A stretch of DNA of 14,723 bases, taken from an uncultured Bacteroidota bacterium. Its GTDB lineage: Bacteria; Bacteroidota; Bacteroidia; Flavobacteriales; Flavobacteriaceae. Position 1 is the stretch's first letter; every line of letters starts with the position of its first letter. Positions 7,251-14,250 of this stretch are shown in pieces. The position numbers and the translations under genes are program-made. The DNA is taken from positions 1-14,723 of the forward strand of contig CAIRNC010000390.1 of NCBI GenBank assembly GCA_903879875.1, read 5' to 3'. The notes under the pieces are model-generated. The model made no database searches. It was not told the DNA's origin and saw only the letters and a list, made by a program, of their open reading frames with translations.

Positions 7251-8099
7251 ATATTATTAATTTGAAATTTAAATACTACAACACTTAATTCAAAAAAATT
7301 AACTGTGCAACCGTCATTATTACTATTTCTAGATGACTATTGTATTTCAATCACACTCAATTCACAAGTTCTAAAACAAGCTTTCAAAAAAAAATCATTC
7401 CTACATAAAAATAGAATCCTTGTTATATACTATATGTTAATTAAAGCAATATAACATTCGTAATTGATTAAAAATCCAACTCCTTACACTATATTTCCAG
7501 TAGCATTACCTAAATTATCAAGTTGAATTCTGAACAATTAATTCAGTTTTATTTATTTAAAAATACACTCTAAAAAATATTCAAATAAAAAGCAGCGTAC
7601 TCATAGCTAAAATAGAATTCTTTAAAATATAAAGCAAGACCAATACAGAAGATCTACTCGTATAAAACATTTTTATTTGAGACAATTCCAACAACTAGAA
7701 ACAACAAAGAATACTTACCTAATCATTACACACAAACCATCTATGAAAAACTAAAGTCGAACTCTTATATGAAATTTTATTAGTCAATACTGAAACATTA
7801 ATCCGCAATTAGAAATCAAGACTTACAGAATTACAAAAAGTATTTAGCAATATTCCAAAACAGGAATACTAAATCGTAAACAAGGAGTTTGGAACGTAAA
7901 GCTTGGTTTTTCAAATAACCCCACAATGTTTTTTTTAAATAATCTAATTTCACTTACAGAAATTAAAAACCCAAATTAAGCGTTTGAAGTAATAGTAATT
8001 GCAAATGCTTGAAATAAGAAAACCGAAGCATTAGTGTTATTTGAATTTCAATTGTTTTTTTCGAAATTGGAAAAGAATGGAATCAAGAGTAAATAAATA
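7251..8099. other. long gene-less AT-rich spacer
   Basis: About 850 bases with stop codons in every frame at roughly the density expected for random AT-rich DNA. The plus strand is rich in A and poor in G, unlike the A- and G-rich coding strands nearby. I found no TAnnTTTG box on either strand, no tRNA, no long repeats and no recognisable protein remnant. Small inverted repeats occur at 7422-7428/7449-7455 and in the three-arm segment 7978-8032. It may be decayed sequence or hold an undetected small RNA; nothing supports either directly. Confidence 0.6.
7978..8032. repeat. three-arm inverted repeat allowing two alternative hairpins
   Basis: AAGCGTTTG (7978-7986) can pair with CAAATGCTT (8002-8010), with one G-U or mismatch. 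The middle arm's AATGCTT (8004-8010) can instead pair with AAGCATT (8026-8032). The loops are both 15 bases, and arms start 24 bases apart. The arms are short and AT-rich, so chance is possible. Confidence 0.35.
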
Positions 8100-8139
8100 A
8101 AAATAAAAAATCGTCTCAAATTTTATTATGAGACGATTT
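8100..8139 (-). terminator. intrinsic terminator of the tRNA-Glu/rpsT transcript
   Basis: An 11-pair perfect stem, AAATCGTCTCA (8108-8118) with TGAGACGATTT (8129-8139), and a ten-base loop. On the minus strand the stem is followed by TTTTTATTT, a good U-tract, 28 bases after the rpsT stop. Orientation and position fit leftward transcription from rpsT. Confidence 0.92.
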
Positions 8140-8166
8140 CTATATAAAAATTAAATTGTTTTATAA

Positions 8167-8418
8167 TTACAATTTAGCAACGTGTTTAGTTAATTTTGAT
8201 TTTAAATTAGAAGCTTTATTATCATGAATGATATTTTTCTTAGCTAATTTGTCAATCATAGAAATCACAGCAGATAATTTAGATGTAGCATCTGTTTTAT
8301 CTGTAGCTATTCTTAATGCTTTAATGGCATTACGAGTAGTTTTATGTTGGTATCTATTTAATACTCTTCTCTTTTCGTTACTTCTAATTCTCTTTAGAGC
8401 TGACTTATGATTTGCCAT
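8167..8418 (-). CDS. rpsT: 30S ribosomal protein S20
   Basis: An 83-residue basic protein, the normal length for bacterial S20. The N-terminus MANHKSALKRIRSNEKRR and the following NRYQHKTTRNAIK are highly characteristic, and the C-terminal half has the second helix pair with many Lys residues (LAKKNIIHDNKASNLKSKL). S20 binds 16S rRNA in the body of the small subunit and assists early assembly. It starts 35 bases downstream of the tRNA-Glu gene on the same strand, with no promoter in that gap, so both probably share the transcript started at the tRNA promoter. A strong terminator follows the stop. Confidence 0.97.
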   Translation of the reverse strand: MANHKSALKRIRSNEKRRVLNRYQHKTTRNAIKALRIATDKTDATSKLSAVISMIDKLAKKNIIHDNKASNLKSKLTKHVAKL

Positions 8419-8453
8419 TTTTTAAATATTGTTTCTTTACTATTATTTTTTTG

Positions 8454-8525
8454 TAGTCCGTAGGGGAATCGAACCCCTCTTACTAGGATGAAAACCTAGC
8501 GTCCTAACCGATAGACGAACGGACC
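8454..8525 (-). tRNA. tRNA-Glu (anticodon UUC)
   Basis: Read on the minus strand, this folds as a full cloverleaf: acceptor GGTCCGT/ACGGACT (first pair G-U), D arm with CGGTTAGG, anticodon stem CTAGG/CCTAG enclosing the loop TTTTCAT, and T arm AGGGG-TTCGATT-CCCCT. The anticodon is TTC, so the tRNA reads GAA/GAG as glutamate. The discriminator base is A, and no CCA is encoded, so CCA must be added enzymatically. It lies between proS and rpsT, all leftward. Confidence 0.97.
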
Positions 8526-8545
8526 ATGCTTCTGTAATGCGGATG

Positions 8546-8575
8546 CAAAAATACAACTATTTTTTATTTGTACAA
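8546..8575 (-). promoter_or_regulatory. promoter of tRNA-Glu and rpsT
   Basis: On the minus strand, TTG (8575-8573), a 19-base spacer and TATTTTTG (8553-8546) match both elements of the Bacteroidota housekeeping promoter. Transcription should begin near 8540, about 15 bases before the tRNA 5' end. The proS stop is only 28 bases upstream of the TTG and no hairpin terminator is seen there, so proS transcripts may read through. Confidence 0.85.
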
Positions 8576-8603
8576 TAGCTGAAGTGTATTTTTTTTATTT
8601 TTT

Positions 8604-10082
8604 TTAATACGCCTTTGCAAAAAGCACCCTTCCTGTTGATGGATTTCCAGTGAAAACACAGCTTCCCGACTCATTTACCCTATCTAAAGGCAAACATCTG
8701 ATTGATGCTTTCGTCAAGTCTTTGATTTTTTCTTCAGTCTCAGGAGTTCCATCCCAATGTGCTGATATAAAGCCTCCTTTACCTTCTAAAACTTCTTTAA
8801 ATTCGTCAAATGAATTAACTTCCGTGATATGTGAATTTCTATAATTTAATGCTTTATCAAACATGTCCGTCTGAATTTGTGCTAATAAAACGGAAATACT
8901 ATTTACAATTCCTTCTTTTGAAATCACTTCTTTAGTTAAAGTATCCCGTCTCGCAACTTCATAAGTTCCGTTTTCTAAATCTTTTGGACCAATAGCAATT
9001 CGGATAGGCACGCCTTTTAATTCCCATTCTGCAAACTTAAACCCTGGTTTTTGAGTGGTTCTATTATCAAATTTTACAGCTATATTAAGTTTTCGTAATT
9101 GTAGAACCAATTCTTCGACAACGGTTGAAATGGCTGTAAATTCATCATCAGTTTTAAAAATAGGCACTATCACTACTTGAACCGGAGCCAATGAAGGCGG
9201 CAGAACTAATCCTTTATCATCGGAATGTGTCATGACTAAAGCGCCCATCAAACGGGTTGAAACACCCCAAGACGTACCCCAAACATATTCTTGTTTTCCT
9301 TCTGCATTAGCAAATTTAACATCAAATGCTTTGGCAAAATTCTGACCTAAAAAGTGAGAGGTTCCTGCTTGTAATGCTTTTCCATCTTGCATCAATGCTT
9401 CAATACAATAGGTTTCTTCCGCTCCTGCAAAACGTTCTGTTTCTGTTTTCAACCCTTTTATAACAGGAATTGCCATGAAATTTTCGGCAAAATCGGCATA
9501 AACATTCATCATTTTTTCCGACTCTTCAATGGCTTCTGTTCGAGTAGCATGAGCCGTATGCCCTTCTTGCCATAAAAACTCAGCAGTTCTTAAAAACAAT
9601 CTTGTTCTCATTTCCCATCGCACTACGTTTGCCCATTGATTAATTAATAATGGTAAATCGCGGTAGGATTGCACCCAACCTTTATAAGTACTCCAAATGA
9701 TTGCCTCACTCGTTGGACGCACAATAAGCTCTTCTTCTAGCTTTGCATTTGGATCAACCATCAGTTTTCCAGGCTTGTCTGGATCATTTTTTAATCTATA
9801 ATGTGTCACAATAGCACATTCTTTAGCAAAACCTTCTGCGTTTTTTTCCTCAGCTTCAAACATACTTTTAGGAACAAACAAAGGGAAATAAGCGTTTTGA
9901 TGCCCTGTCTCTTTAAACATTTTATCTAATTCTGCTTGCATTTTTTCCCATATTGCATAGCCATACGGTTTGATAACCATACACCCTCTAACCCCTGAAT
10001 TTTCAGCAAGATCGGCCTTTACGACGAGCTCGTTATACCATTTTGAATAATCTTCTGATCGTGTTGTTAAATTCTTACTCAT
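8604..10082 (-). CDS. proS: prolyl-tRNA synthetase, type 3 (eukaryote/archaeon-like)
   Basis: A 492-residue class II synthetase that joins proline to tRNA-Pro in the cytosol. Visible motifs are RPTSE at 122-126 in the proline/adenylate site, motif 2 region RWEMRTRLFLRTAEFLWQEG from 155, and the motif 3 area with GLVLPPSLAPVQV. Then come an anticodon-binding domain (VVIVPIF, LRKLNIAVKFDNR, KFAEWELKGVPIRIAIGPKD) and a C-terminal extension ending in tyrosine (RVLFAKAY). The long INS editing insertion of the E. coli-type enzyme is absent between motifs 2 and 3, and the C-terminal extension is present, which marks the type 3 form usual in Bacteroidota. Length is typical (~490). It is transcribed from a promoter overlapping that of the divergent lipoprotein gene and leads into tRNA-Glu/rpsT, a translation-related cluster. 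Confidence 0.97.
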   Translation of the reverse strand: MSKNLTTRSEDYSKWYNELVVKADLAENSGVRGCMVIKPYGYAIWEKMQAELDKMFKETGHQNAYFPLFVPKSMFEAEEKNAEGFAKECAIVTHYRLKNDPDKPGKLMVDPNAKLEEELIVRPTSEAIIWSTYKGWVQSYRDLPLLINQWANVVRWEMRTRLFLRTAEFLWQEGHTAHATRTEAIEESEKMMNVYADFAENFMAIPVIKGLKTETERFAGAEETYCIEALMQDGKALQAGTSHFLGQNFAKAFDVKFANAEGKQEYVWGTSWGVSTRLMGALVMTHSDDKGLVLPPSLAPVQVVIVPIFKTDDEFTAISTVVEELVLQLRKLNIAVKFDNRTTQKPGFKFAEWELKGVPIRIAIGPKDLENGTYEVARRDTLTKEVISKEGIVNSISVLLAQIQTDMFDKALNYRNSHITEVNSFDEFKEVLEGKGGFISAHWDGTPETEEKIKDLTKASIRCLPLDRVNESGSCVFTGNPSTGRVLFAKAY

Positions 10083-10134
10083 CTTATTTTGTTGGCATAA
10101 AAATTGTTTAACTTATTTTAACTAAATAGTTTGG

Positions 10135-10165
10135 CAAAACTAACTATTTTTGTATTGTCCAACAA
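10135..10165 (-). promoter_or_regulatory. promoter of proS
   Basis: On the minus strand, TAGTTTTG (10142-10135) matches TAnnTTTG exactly. A TTG lies either 17 (10162-10160) or 20 (10165-10163) bases upstream, both within the normal spacing. Predicted start is near 10128, about 45 bases before the proS ATG. Its -33 to -7 span covers the -7 box of the divergent gene. Confidence 0.78.
10145..10152 (+). promoter_or_regulatory. -7 box of the repeat lipoprotein gene
   Basis: TATTTTTG matches TAnnTTTG exactly. No TTG occurs at the expected distance upstream; the TTTG at 10130-10133 is only 11 bases away. The promoter may therefore be weak or activator-dependent. Its final TTG is an in-frame codon of the following gene but cannot be in the mRNA if transcription begins near 10159. 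Confidence 0.6.
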
Positions 10166-10182
10166 TAAAAACACTTATAGAT

Positions 10183-11223
10183 ATGAAAACAAATTTTATT
10201 TCTTTTAAATCCAACTCCTTATATTTATTACTAGGATTGATTGGCAGTATGGTAACATCTTGCGGTTCGTATCAAAATAGTTCTTATTATGACCGCGATG
10301 GCATTTATGGTAGTTCTGAAAGGAAAGTTGTAGCGTCTCACAATAGAAACTATGAAAATAGTCCACAAAACAATCAGTACAAGGATTATTTTGGTTCAAA
10401 AATTCAAGAAAACGACTCTGTTCAAACGTTTACAGATGTCGAAAATTACAACTCGGGTAATACAAATAATCAACAAAACGCTACTGAAAATTACAATACA
10501 GGTTATTCCAGTTGGGGCTCAAATCCTGATAATGTAACTGTGAATGTTTACAATAACAATTGGGGTTGGAACACTGGTTGGGGTTGGAACACCGGTTGGG
10601 GTTATTATGGTTGGAATTCACCATACTACTATGGAGGATGGAACAGCTGGTATTATCCTTACTATGGATATGGCTTTAACAATTGGTACGGTCCAAGTTA
10701 TGGATATGGTTGGGGTTATAACAATTGGTATGGCTCGAATTATGGATATAATAACGGATACTATTATGGAAATTATGCCTACAGCAATGGCAGAAGAAAT
10801 TATTCAGGAGGCAGAGGTTACCAATCAGGTGGGTATTATTCAGGAAGACAAAGTTCTAATTACACTCCAAATAGAGGCAACGCTACCAATTATAGCAGTG
10901 GTGTACGTGGCGGAAATAGTACCCCAAACTTTAATTCTATAAGAAATAATAACAGTTACACACCAACAAGAAACAATAACTCCGGCTATACTCCGACTAG
11001 AAGTTACACAACTCCATCTAATAATTCATATACGCCAACAAGAAGCAATAGTGCTACTCCATCTAATAACACCTATACTCCGACAAGAAGCAATAGCTCT
11101 ACTCCATCTAATAATTCATACACTCCAACTCGAAGCTACACGCCTAGCAGCAGCGGTGGAGGTTACAATGGTGGCGGTGGAGGCGGCGGAAGATCTTCTG
11201 GCGGTGGTGGTGGTAGACGCTAA
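10183..11223 (+). CDS. Tyr/Trp/Asn/Gly-rich repeat lipoprotein, unknown function
   Basis: A 346-residue low-complexity lipoprotein: signal peptide with lipobox VTSC (Cys27), then a polar Ser/Asn-rich section (~28-120). An aromatic block at ~125-200 is built of WGWNTG, YGYG and NNWYG elements, and an Arg/Asn/Ser section carries TPTR repeats (~257-319). A glycine-rich tail follows (323-346) ending GGGGGRR. I do not recognise a characterised family; such sequences are usually disordered, sticky, surface or envelope proteins. I chose ATG 10183 over the in-frame TTG at 10150 because that TTG lies inside a -7 promoter box and only the later start gives a compact signal peptide. The OMP gene follows after 51 bases without terminator, so the two are probably co-transcribed. 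Confidence 0.82.
   Translation: MKTNFISFKSNSLYLLLGLIGSMVTSCGSYQNSSYYDRDGIYGSSERKVVASHNRNYENSPQNNQYKDYFGSKIQENDSVQTFTDVENYNSGNTNNQQNATENYNTGYSSWGSNPDNVTVNVYNNNWGWNTGWGWNTGWGYYGWNSPYYYGGWNSWYYPYYGYGFNNWYGPSYGYGWGYNNWYGSNYGYNNGYYYGNYAYSNGRRNYSGGRGYQSGGYYSGRQSSNYTPNRGNATNYSSGVRGGNSTPNFNSIRNNNSYTPTRNNNSGYTPTRSYTTPSNNSYTPTRSNSATPSNNTYTPTRSNSSTPSNNSYTPTRSYTPSSSGGGYNGGGGGGGRSSGGGGGRR
10561..10596 (+). repeat. 18-bp tandem repeat encoding WGWNTG
   Basis: Two units of 18 bases beginning TGGGGTTGGAACAC differ at one position (ACTGGT versus ACCGGT, synonymous). A partial third unit (TGGGGTTATTATGG) follows. The phase keeps the reading frame. Confidence 0.9.
11011..11139 (+). repeat. 45-bp tandem repeat, nearly three copies, encoding a 15-residue TPTR unit
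   Basis: Units start at 11011, 11056 and 11101 (the last incomplete, 39 bases), each beginning ACTCCATCTAATAA and encoding TPSNNSYTPTRS-like peptides. Most differences between units are synonymous third-position changes (for example ACGCCA, ACTCCG, ACTCCA), implying selection for the peptide after duplication. Looser TPTR copies lie upstream (10954-11000). Confidence 0.9.
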
Positions 11224-11274
11224 TTATCTTCTCAATCCTAAATTTTAATTTTTTTTGAACCAATAAACTAATAG

Positions 11275-12774
11275 ATGAAAAAACTTTTTTTCCTTTTTAT
11301 TCTAGGTATTGCAGTACAGACAATACAGGCACAGGATATTTCTGACGCCATGCGTTATGCTTTAGATAATCAAACTGGGACAGCACGTTTTAGAGCAATG
11401 GGCGGTGCTTTTGGCGCATTAGGCGGCGATTTGTCTGCTATAAATATTAATCCAGCAGGTTCAGCTGTTTTCAGCACCAACCAAGCAACCTTAACATTAA
11501 GCAGCTTTAACATTAAGAACAATTCCAATTATTTCAATACTAAAACAACCGACTCCAATTCTACTTTAGATTTGAACCAAGCAGGAGCCGTTTGGGTATT
11601 TGAAAACTATGATATGAAAAGTGATTGGAAAAAATTCTCCTTTGCTTTAAACTACGAAAACACAAACATTTTTGACAATTCTACGTTTTCAGCGGGTATT
11701 AACCCAACCAATTCAGTTGCCAATTATTTTACAAGTTATGCTAACGGAATTTCTTTAAACACAATTAATAATAATTATTTTGAAGATTTATCCTATAGAG
11801 GACAACAAGCTTATTTGGGATATCAAGGATATATTATTGGACCAGTAGCAGGAAGTACAACCAACCAATACGAAACAAATCTTAGCGGAAACGGGAATTT
11901 TTACCAAGAAAATAGCACCGTAAGTTCGGGTTATAATGGAAAGCTATCTTTTAATTTAGCTACTTCTTATAAAGATAAATTTTATTTTGGTTTAAACCTC
12001 AACAGTCACTTTAATGATTTCACTAGAAAAACGAGTTTTTATGAGGATTATCTTGATTCTCCAGGTCACAATACTTCTTCAGGAGTTCAAGCCTTGCGAT
12101 TTGAAAATGAATTGCATACTTACGGAACCGGATTTTCTTTTCAATTAGGTGCAATTGCTAAAGTAACTAAAGAATTCCGTTTGGGATTGGCTTATGAATC
12201 TCCAACTTGGTATAATTTAACCGATGAATTATTGCAAACTTTAAATGTAAGTTGCCCAGATTGTGGCACTAACGGAAATTCATTCTATGCCGACCCAAAT
12301 ATAAAAATGATTTATCCTGCATACAGTTTGCAAACACCAGGCAAATACACGGGAAGTTTGGCTTATGTTTTTGGCAAAAAAGGTTTGTTAAGTTTTGATT
12401 ACGCATTGAAAGATTACGGAAATACGAAGTTTAAACCTAAAAATAACTATCAAATTGAAAATGCAGATATGGCAAATACATTTGCTTTAGCTACTGAATT
12501 TAGAATTGGTGGCGAATATAGAATCAATCAATGGAGTCTTAGAGGAGGGTATCGATTTGAACAAAGTCCCTACAATAACAAACAAACTATTGGCGATTTG
12601 AATAGTTATTCTACGGGTTTAGGCTATGATTTTGATGATTTTAAAATCGATTTATCCTATACACTTTCTAAACGTAACCTACAACAAGCGTTCTTTAGTC
12701 AAGGTTTAGTTGATGCTCCTCTGGTCAACTATAGAAACGATAGTGTATCTTTAACAGTTATATTTCAATTATAA
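11275..12774 (+). CDS. FadL/OmpP1/TodX-type outer-membrane transport protein
   Basis: A 499-residue secreted protein with signal peptide MKKLFFLFILGIAVQTIQA. The mature start DISDAMRYALDNQTGTARFR, then AMGGAFGALGGDLSAININPAG, is the signature of the OMPP1/FadL/TodX family in Bacteroidota, where small Gly-rich and NPAG motifs form the N-terminal plug. The rest alternates amphipathic strands typical of a beta-barrel and ends in a strand with a late Phe (SLTVIFQL). FadL-type barrels let hydrophobic compounds pass the outer membrane; in this phylum they are sometimes labelled hemin receptors, and the substrate here is unknown. The only two cysteines, Cys327 and Cys330 (CPDC), lie in a predicted loop and could form a disulfide. 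It probably shares a transcript with the preceding lipoprotein; a terminator follows. Confidence 0.88.
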   Translation: MKKLFFLFILGIAVQTIQAQDISDAMRYALDNQTGTARFRAMGGAFGALGGDLSAININPAGSAVFSTNQATLTLSSFNIKNNSNYFNTKTTDSNSTLDLNQAGAVWVFENYDMKSDWKKFSFALNYENTNIFDNSTFSAGINPTNSVANYFTSYANGISLNTINNNYFEDLSYRGQQAYLGYQGYIIGPVAGSTTNQYETNLSGNGNFYQENSTVSSGYNGKLSFNLATSYKDKFYFGLNLNSHFNDFTRKTSFYEDYLDSPGHNTSSGVQALRFENELHTYGTGFSFQLGAIAKVTKEFRLGLAYESPTWYNLTDELLQTLNVSCPDCGTNGNSFYADPNIKMIYPAYSLQTPGKYTGSLAYVFGKKGLLSFDYALKDYGNTKFKPKNNYQIENADMANTFALATEFRIGGEYRINQWSLRGGYRFEQSPYNNKQTIGDLNSYSTGLGYDFDDFKIDLSYTLSKRNLQQAFFSQGLVDAPLVNYRNDSVSLTVIFQL

Positions 12775-12795
12775 TTCCAAAAAATCAGTTGTATT

Positions 12796-12822
12796 AACAT
12801 CCCCTTTTGGGGATGTTTTTTT
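12796..12822 (+). terminator. intrinsic terminator after the FadL-type gene
   Basis: A nine-pair stem AACATCCCC (12796-12804)/GGGGATGTT (12809-12817) with a TTTT loop, followed by a run of T (12816-12822). It lies 21 bases after the stop codon. It separates the OMP operon from rimO. Confidence 0.95.
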
Positions 12823-12898
12823 ATAAATAAAACATTACCAAATCCTTATTTTCATTAATAATTTGAAAAGGAAGAAGCGCAGTTGAATTAAAAAAACG

Positions 12899-12906
12899 TA
12901 ATTTTG
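12899..12906 (+). promoter_or_regulatory. -7 box of the rimO operon
   Basis: TAATTTTG matches TAnnTTTG exactly, downstream of a terminator and 30 bases before the rimO ATG. No TTG is present at 17-23 bases upstream; the nearest is at 12883-12885, only 13 away. Predicted start is near 12913. Confidence 0.6.
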
Positions 12907-12936
12907 CCCATTCCAAAAAAACGGAATTATAGCACT

Positions 12937-14241
12937 ATGAGAACCAAATCGTTAAAGAAAAATAAAATAAACGTAATCACACTAGGTTGTTCAAAAAACG
13001 TCTATGACAGTGAAGTCTTAATGGGACAATTAAAAGCCAGTGGCAAAGACGTGGTCCATGAAGAAGAAGGCAATATTGTTGTTATTAATACCTGTGGGTT
13101 TATTGACAATGCAAAGGCCGAATCTGTGAATATGATTTTGGAATATGCCGATAAAAAAGAACGAGGTTTAGTCGATAAAGTTTTTGTTACAGGATGTTTA
13201 TCTGAACGTTATCGCCCTGATTTAGAAAAAGAAATACCCAATGTAGATCAGTTTTTTGGCACTACAGAATTGCCCGCATTATTAAAAGCTTTAGGTGCTG
13301 ATTATAAACACGAATTGCTTGGCGAACGACTAACAACCACTCCAAAAAATTATGCTTATCTAAAAATTGCCGAAGGTTGTGATAGACCTTGTAGTTTTTG
13401 TGCCATACCAATTATGCGTGGCAAACACGTGTCGCAAACCATAGAAAAATTAGTCAAAGAAGCCGAAGGATTGGCCAAAAACGGTGTAAAAGAGTTGATA
13501 TTAATTGCACAAGATTTGACTTATTATGGCTTAGACATTTACAAAAAACGGAATCTAGCTGAATTGCTTGAAGCTTTAGTAAAAGTAGAAGGCATCGAAT
13601 GGATTCGTTTGCATTATGCTTTCCCAACAGGATTCCCGATGGATGTTTTAGAAATTATGAAACGGGAACCCAAGATTTGTAATTATATCGATATTCCATT
13701 GCAACACATCTCGGATTCGATTTTAAAATCCATGCGACGTGGAACCACTCGCGAAAAAACCACACAATTGCTGAAAGATTTCAGAGCAGCAGTTCCGGGA
13801 ATGGCTATTCGTACAACTTTAATAGTAGGTTACCCTGGAGAAACGCAAGAGGATTTTAATATCTTGAAAGATTTTGTACAAGAAATGAAATTTGACAGAA
13901 TGGGCTGTTTTGCTTATTCGCATGAAGAAAACACACATGCCTATTTGTTAGAAGACGATGTGCCTGCTGACGTAAAACAAGCACGTGCAGAAGAAATTAT
14001 GGAATTGCAATCGCAAATTTCATGGGATTTGAATCAAGAAAAAGTGGGACAAACCTTCAAATGTATCATTGATAGAAAAGAAGGCGCTCATTTTGTAGGG
14101 CGCACCGAGTTTGACAGTCCCGATGTAGACAACGAAGTTTTAATAGATGCGACTAAACATTATTTAAAAACGGGCGATTTTGCAATGATAAAAATTACAG
14201 AAGCAACCGAATTTGACTTATACGGAGAACCAATTAATTAA
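12937..14241 (+). CDS. rimO: ribosomal protein S12 methylthiotransferase RimO
   Basis: A 434-residue radical-SAM enzyme that adds a methylthio group to the conserved Asp of ribosomal protein S12. The N-terminal UPF0004 domain has three cysteines for one Fe-S cluster (Cys18 in TLGCSKN, Cys53 in NTCGF, Cys87 in TGCLSE). The radical-SAM domain has CDRPCSFC with Cys148, Cys152 and Cys155, followed by AIPIMRGKHVSQ, and the C-terminal ~65 residues form the TRAM domain (VGQTFKCIIDRKEGAHFVGR). The HYAFPTGFP and PLQHISDSILKSMRRG stretches favour RimO over the tRNA-acting MiaB. I chose ATG 12937, because an in-frame TTG at 12904 lies inside the -7 promoter box. Length is normal. The next gene begins nine bases after its stop. 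Confidence 0.96.
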   Translation: MRTKSLKKNKINVITLGCSKNVYDSEVLMGQLKASGKDVVHEEEGNIVVINTCGFIDNAKAESVNMILEYADKKERGLVDKVFVTGCLSERYRPDLEKEIPNVDQFFGTTELPALLKALGADYKHELLGERLTTTPKNYAYLKIAEGCDRPCSFCAIPIMRGKHVSQTIEKLVKEAEGLAKNGVKELILIAQDLTYYGLDIYKKRNLAELLEALVKVEGIEWIRLHYAFPTGFPMDVLEIMKREPKICNYIDIPLQHISDSILKSMRRGTTREKTTQLLKDFRAAVPGMAIRTTLIVGYPGETQEDFNILKDFVQEMKFDRMGCFAYSHEENTHAYLLEDDVPADVKQARAEEIMELQSQISWDLNQEKVGQTFKCIIDRKEGAHFVGRTEFDSPDVDNEVLIDATKHYLKTGDFAMIKITEATEFDLYGEPIN

Positions 14242-14250
14242 TTTAAATAT

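Noticed and set aside
7422..7455. Inverted repeat GTTATAT/ATATAAC with a 20-base loop
   Set aside because: Seven A/T-rich pairs with a long loop are expected by chance in this composition.
7591..8099. Plus-strand frame with coding-like patches such as TELQKVFSNIPKQEY between stops
   Set aside because: Stops occur about every 10-25 codons, near random expectation at this base composition, and no patch resembles a family I know; not enough to call a pseudogene.
10544..10942. Met/Ile/Gly-rich open frame overlapping the repeat lipoprotein
   Set aside because: It is a frame shadow of the TATGG/TGGT-rich repeats; the lipoprotein frame has a signal peptide and synonymous repeat divergence.
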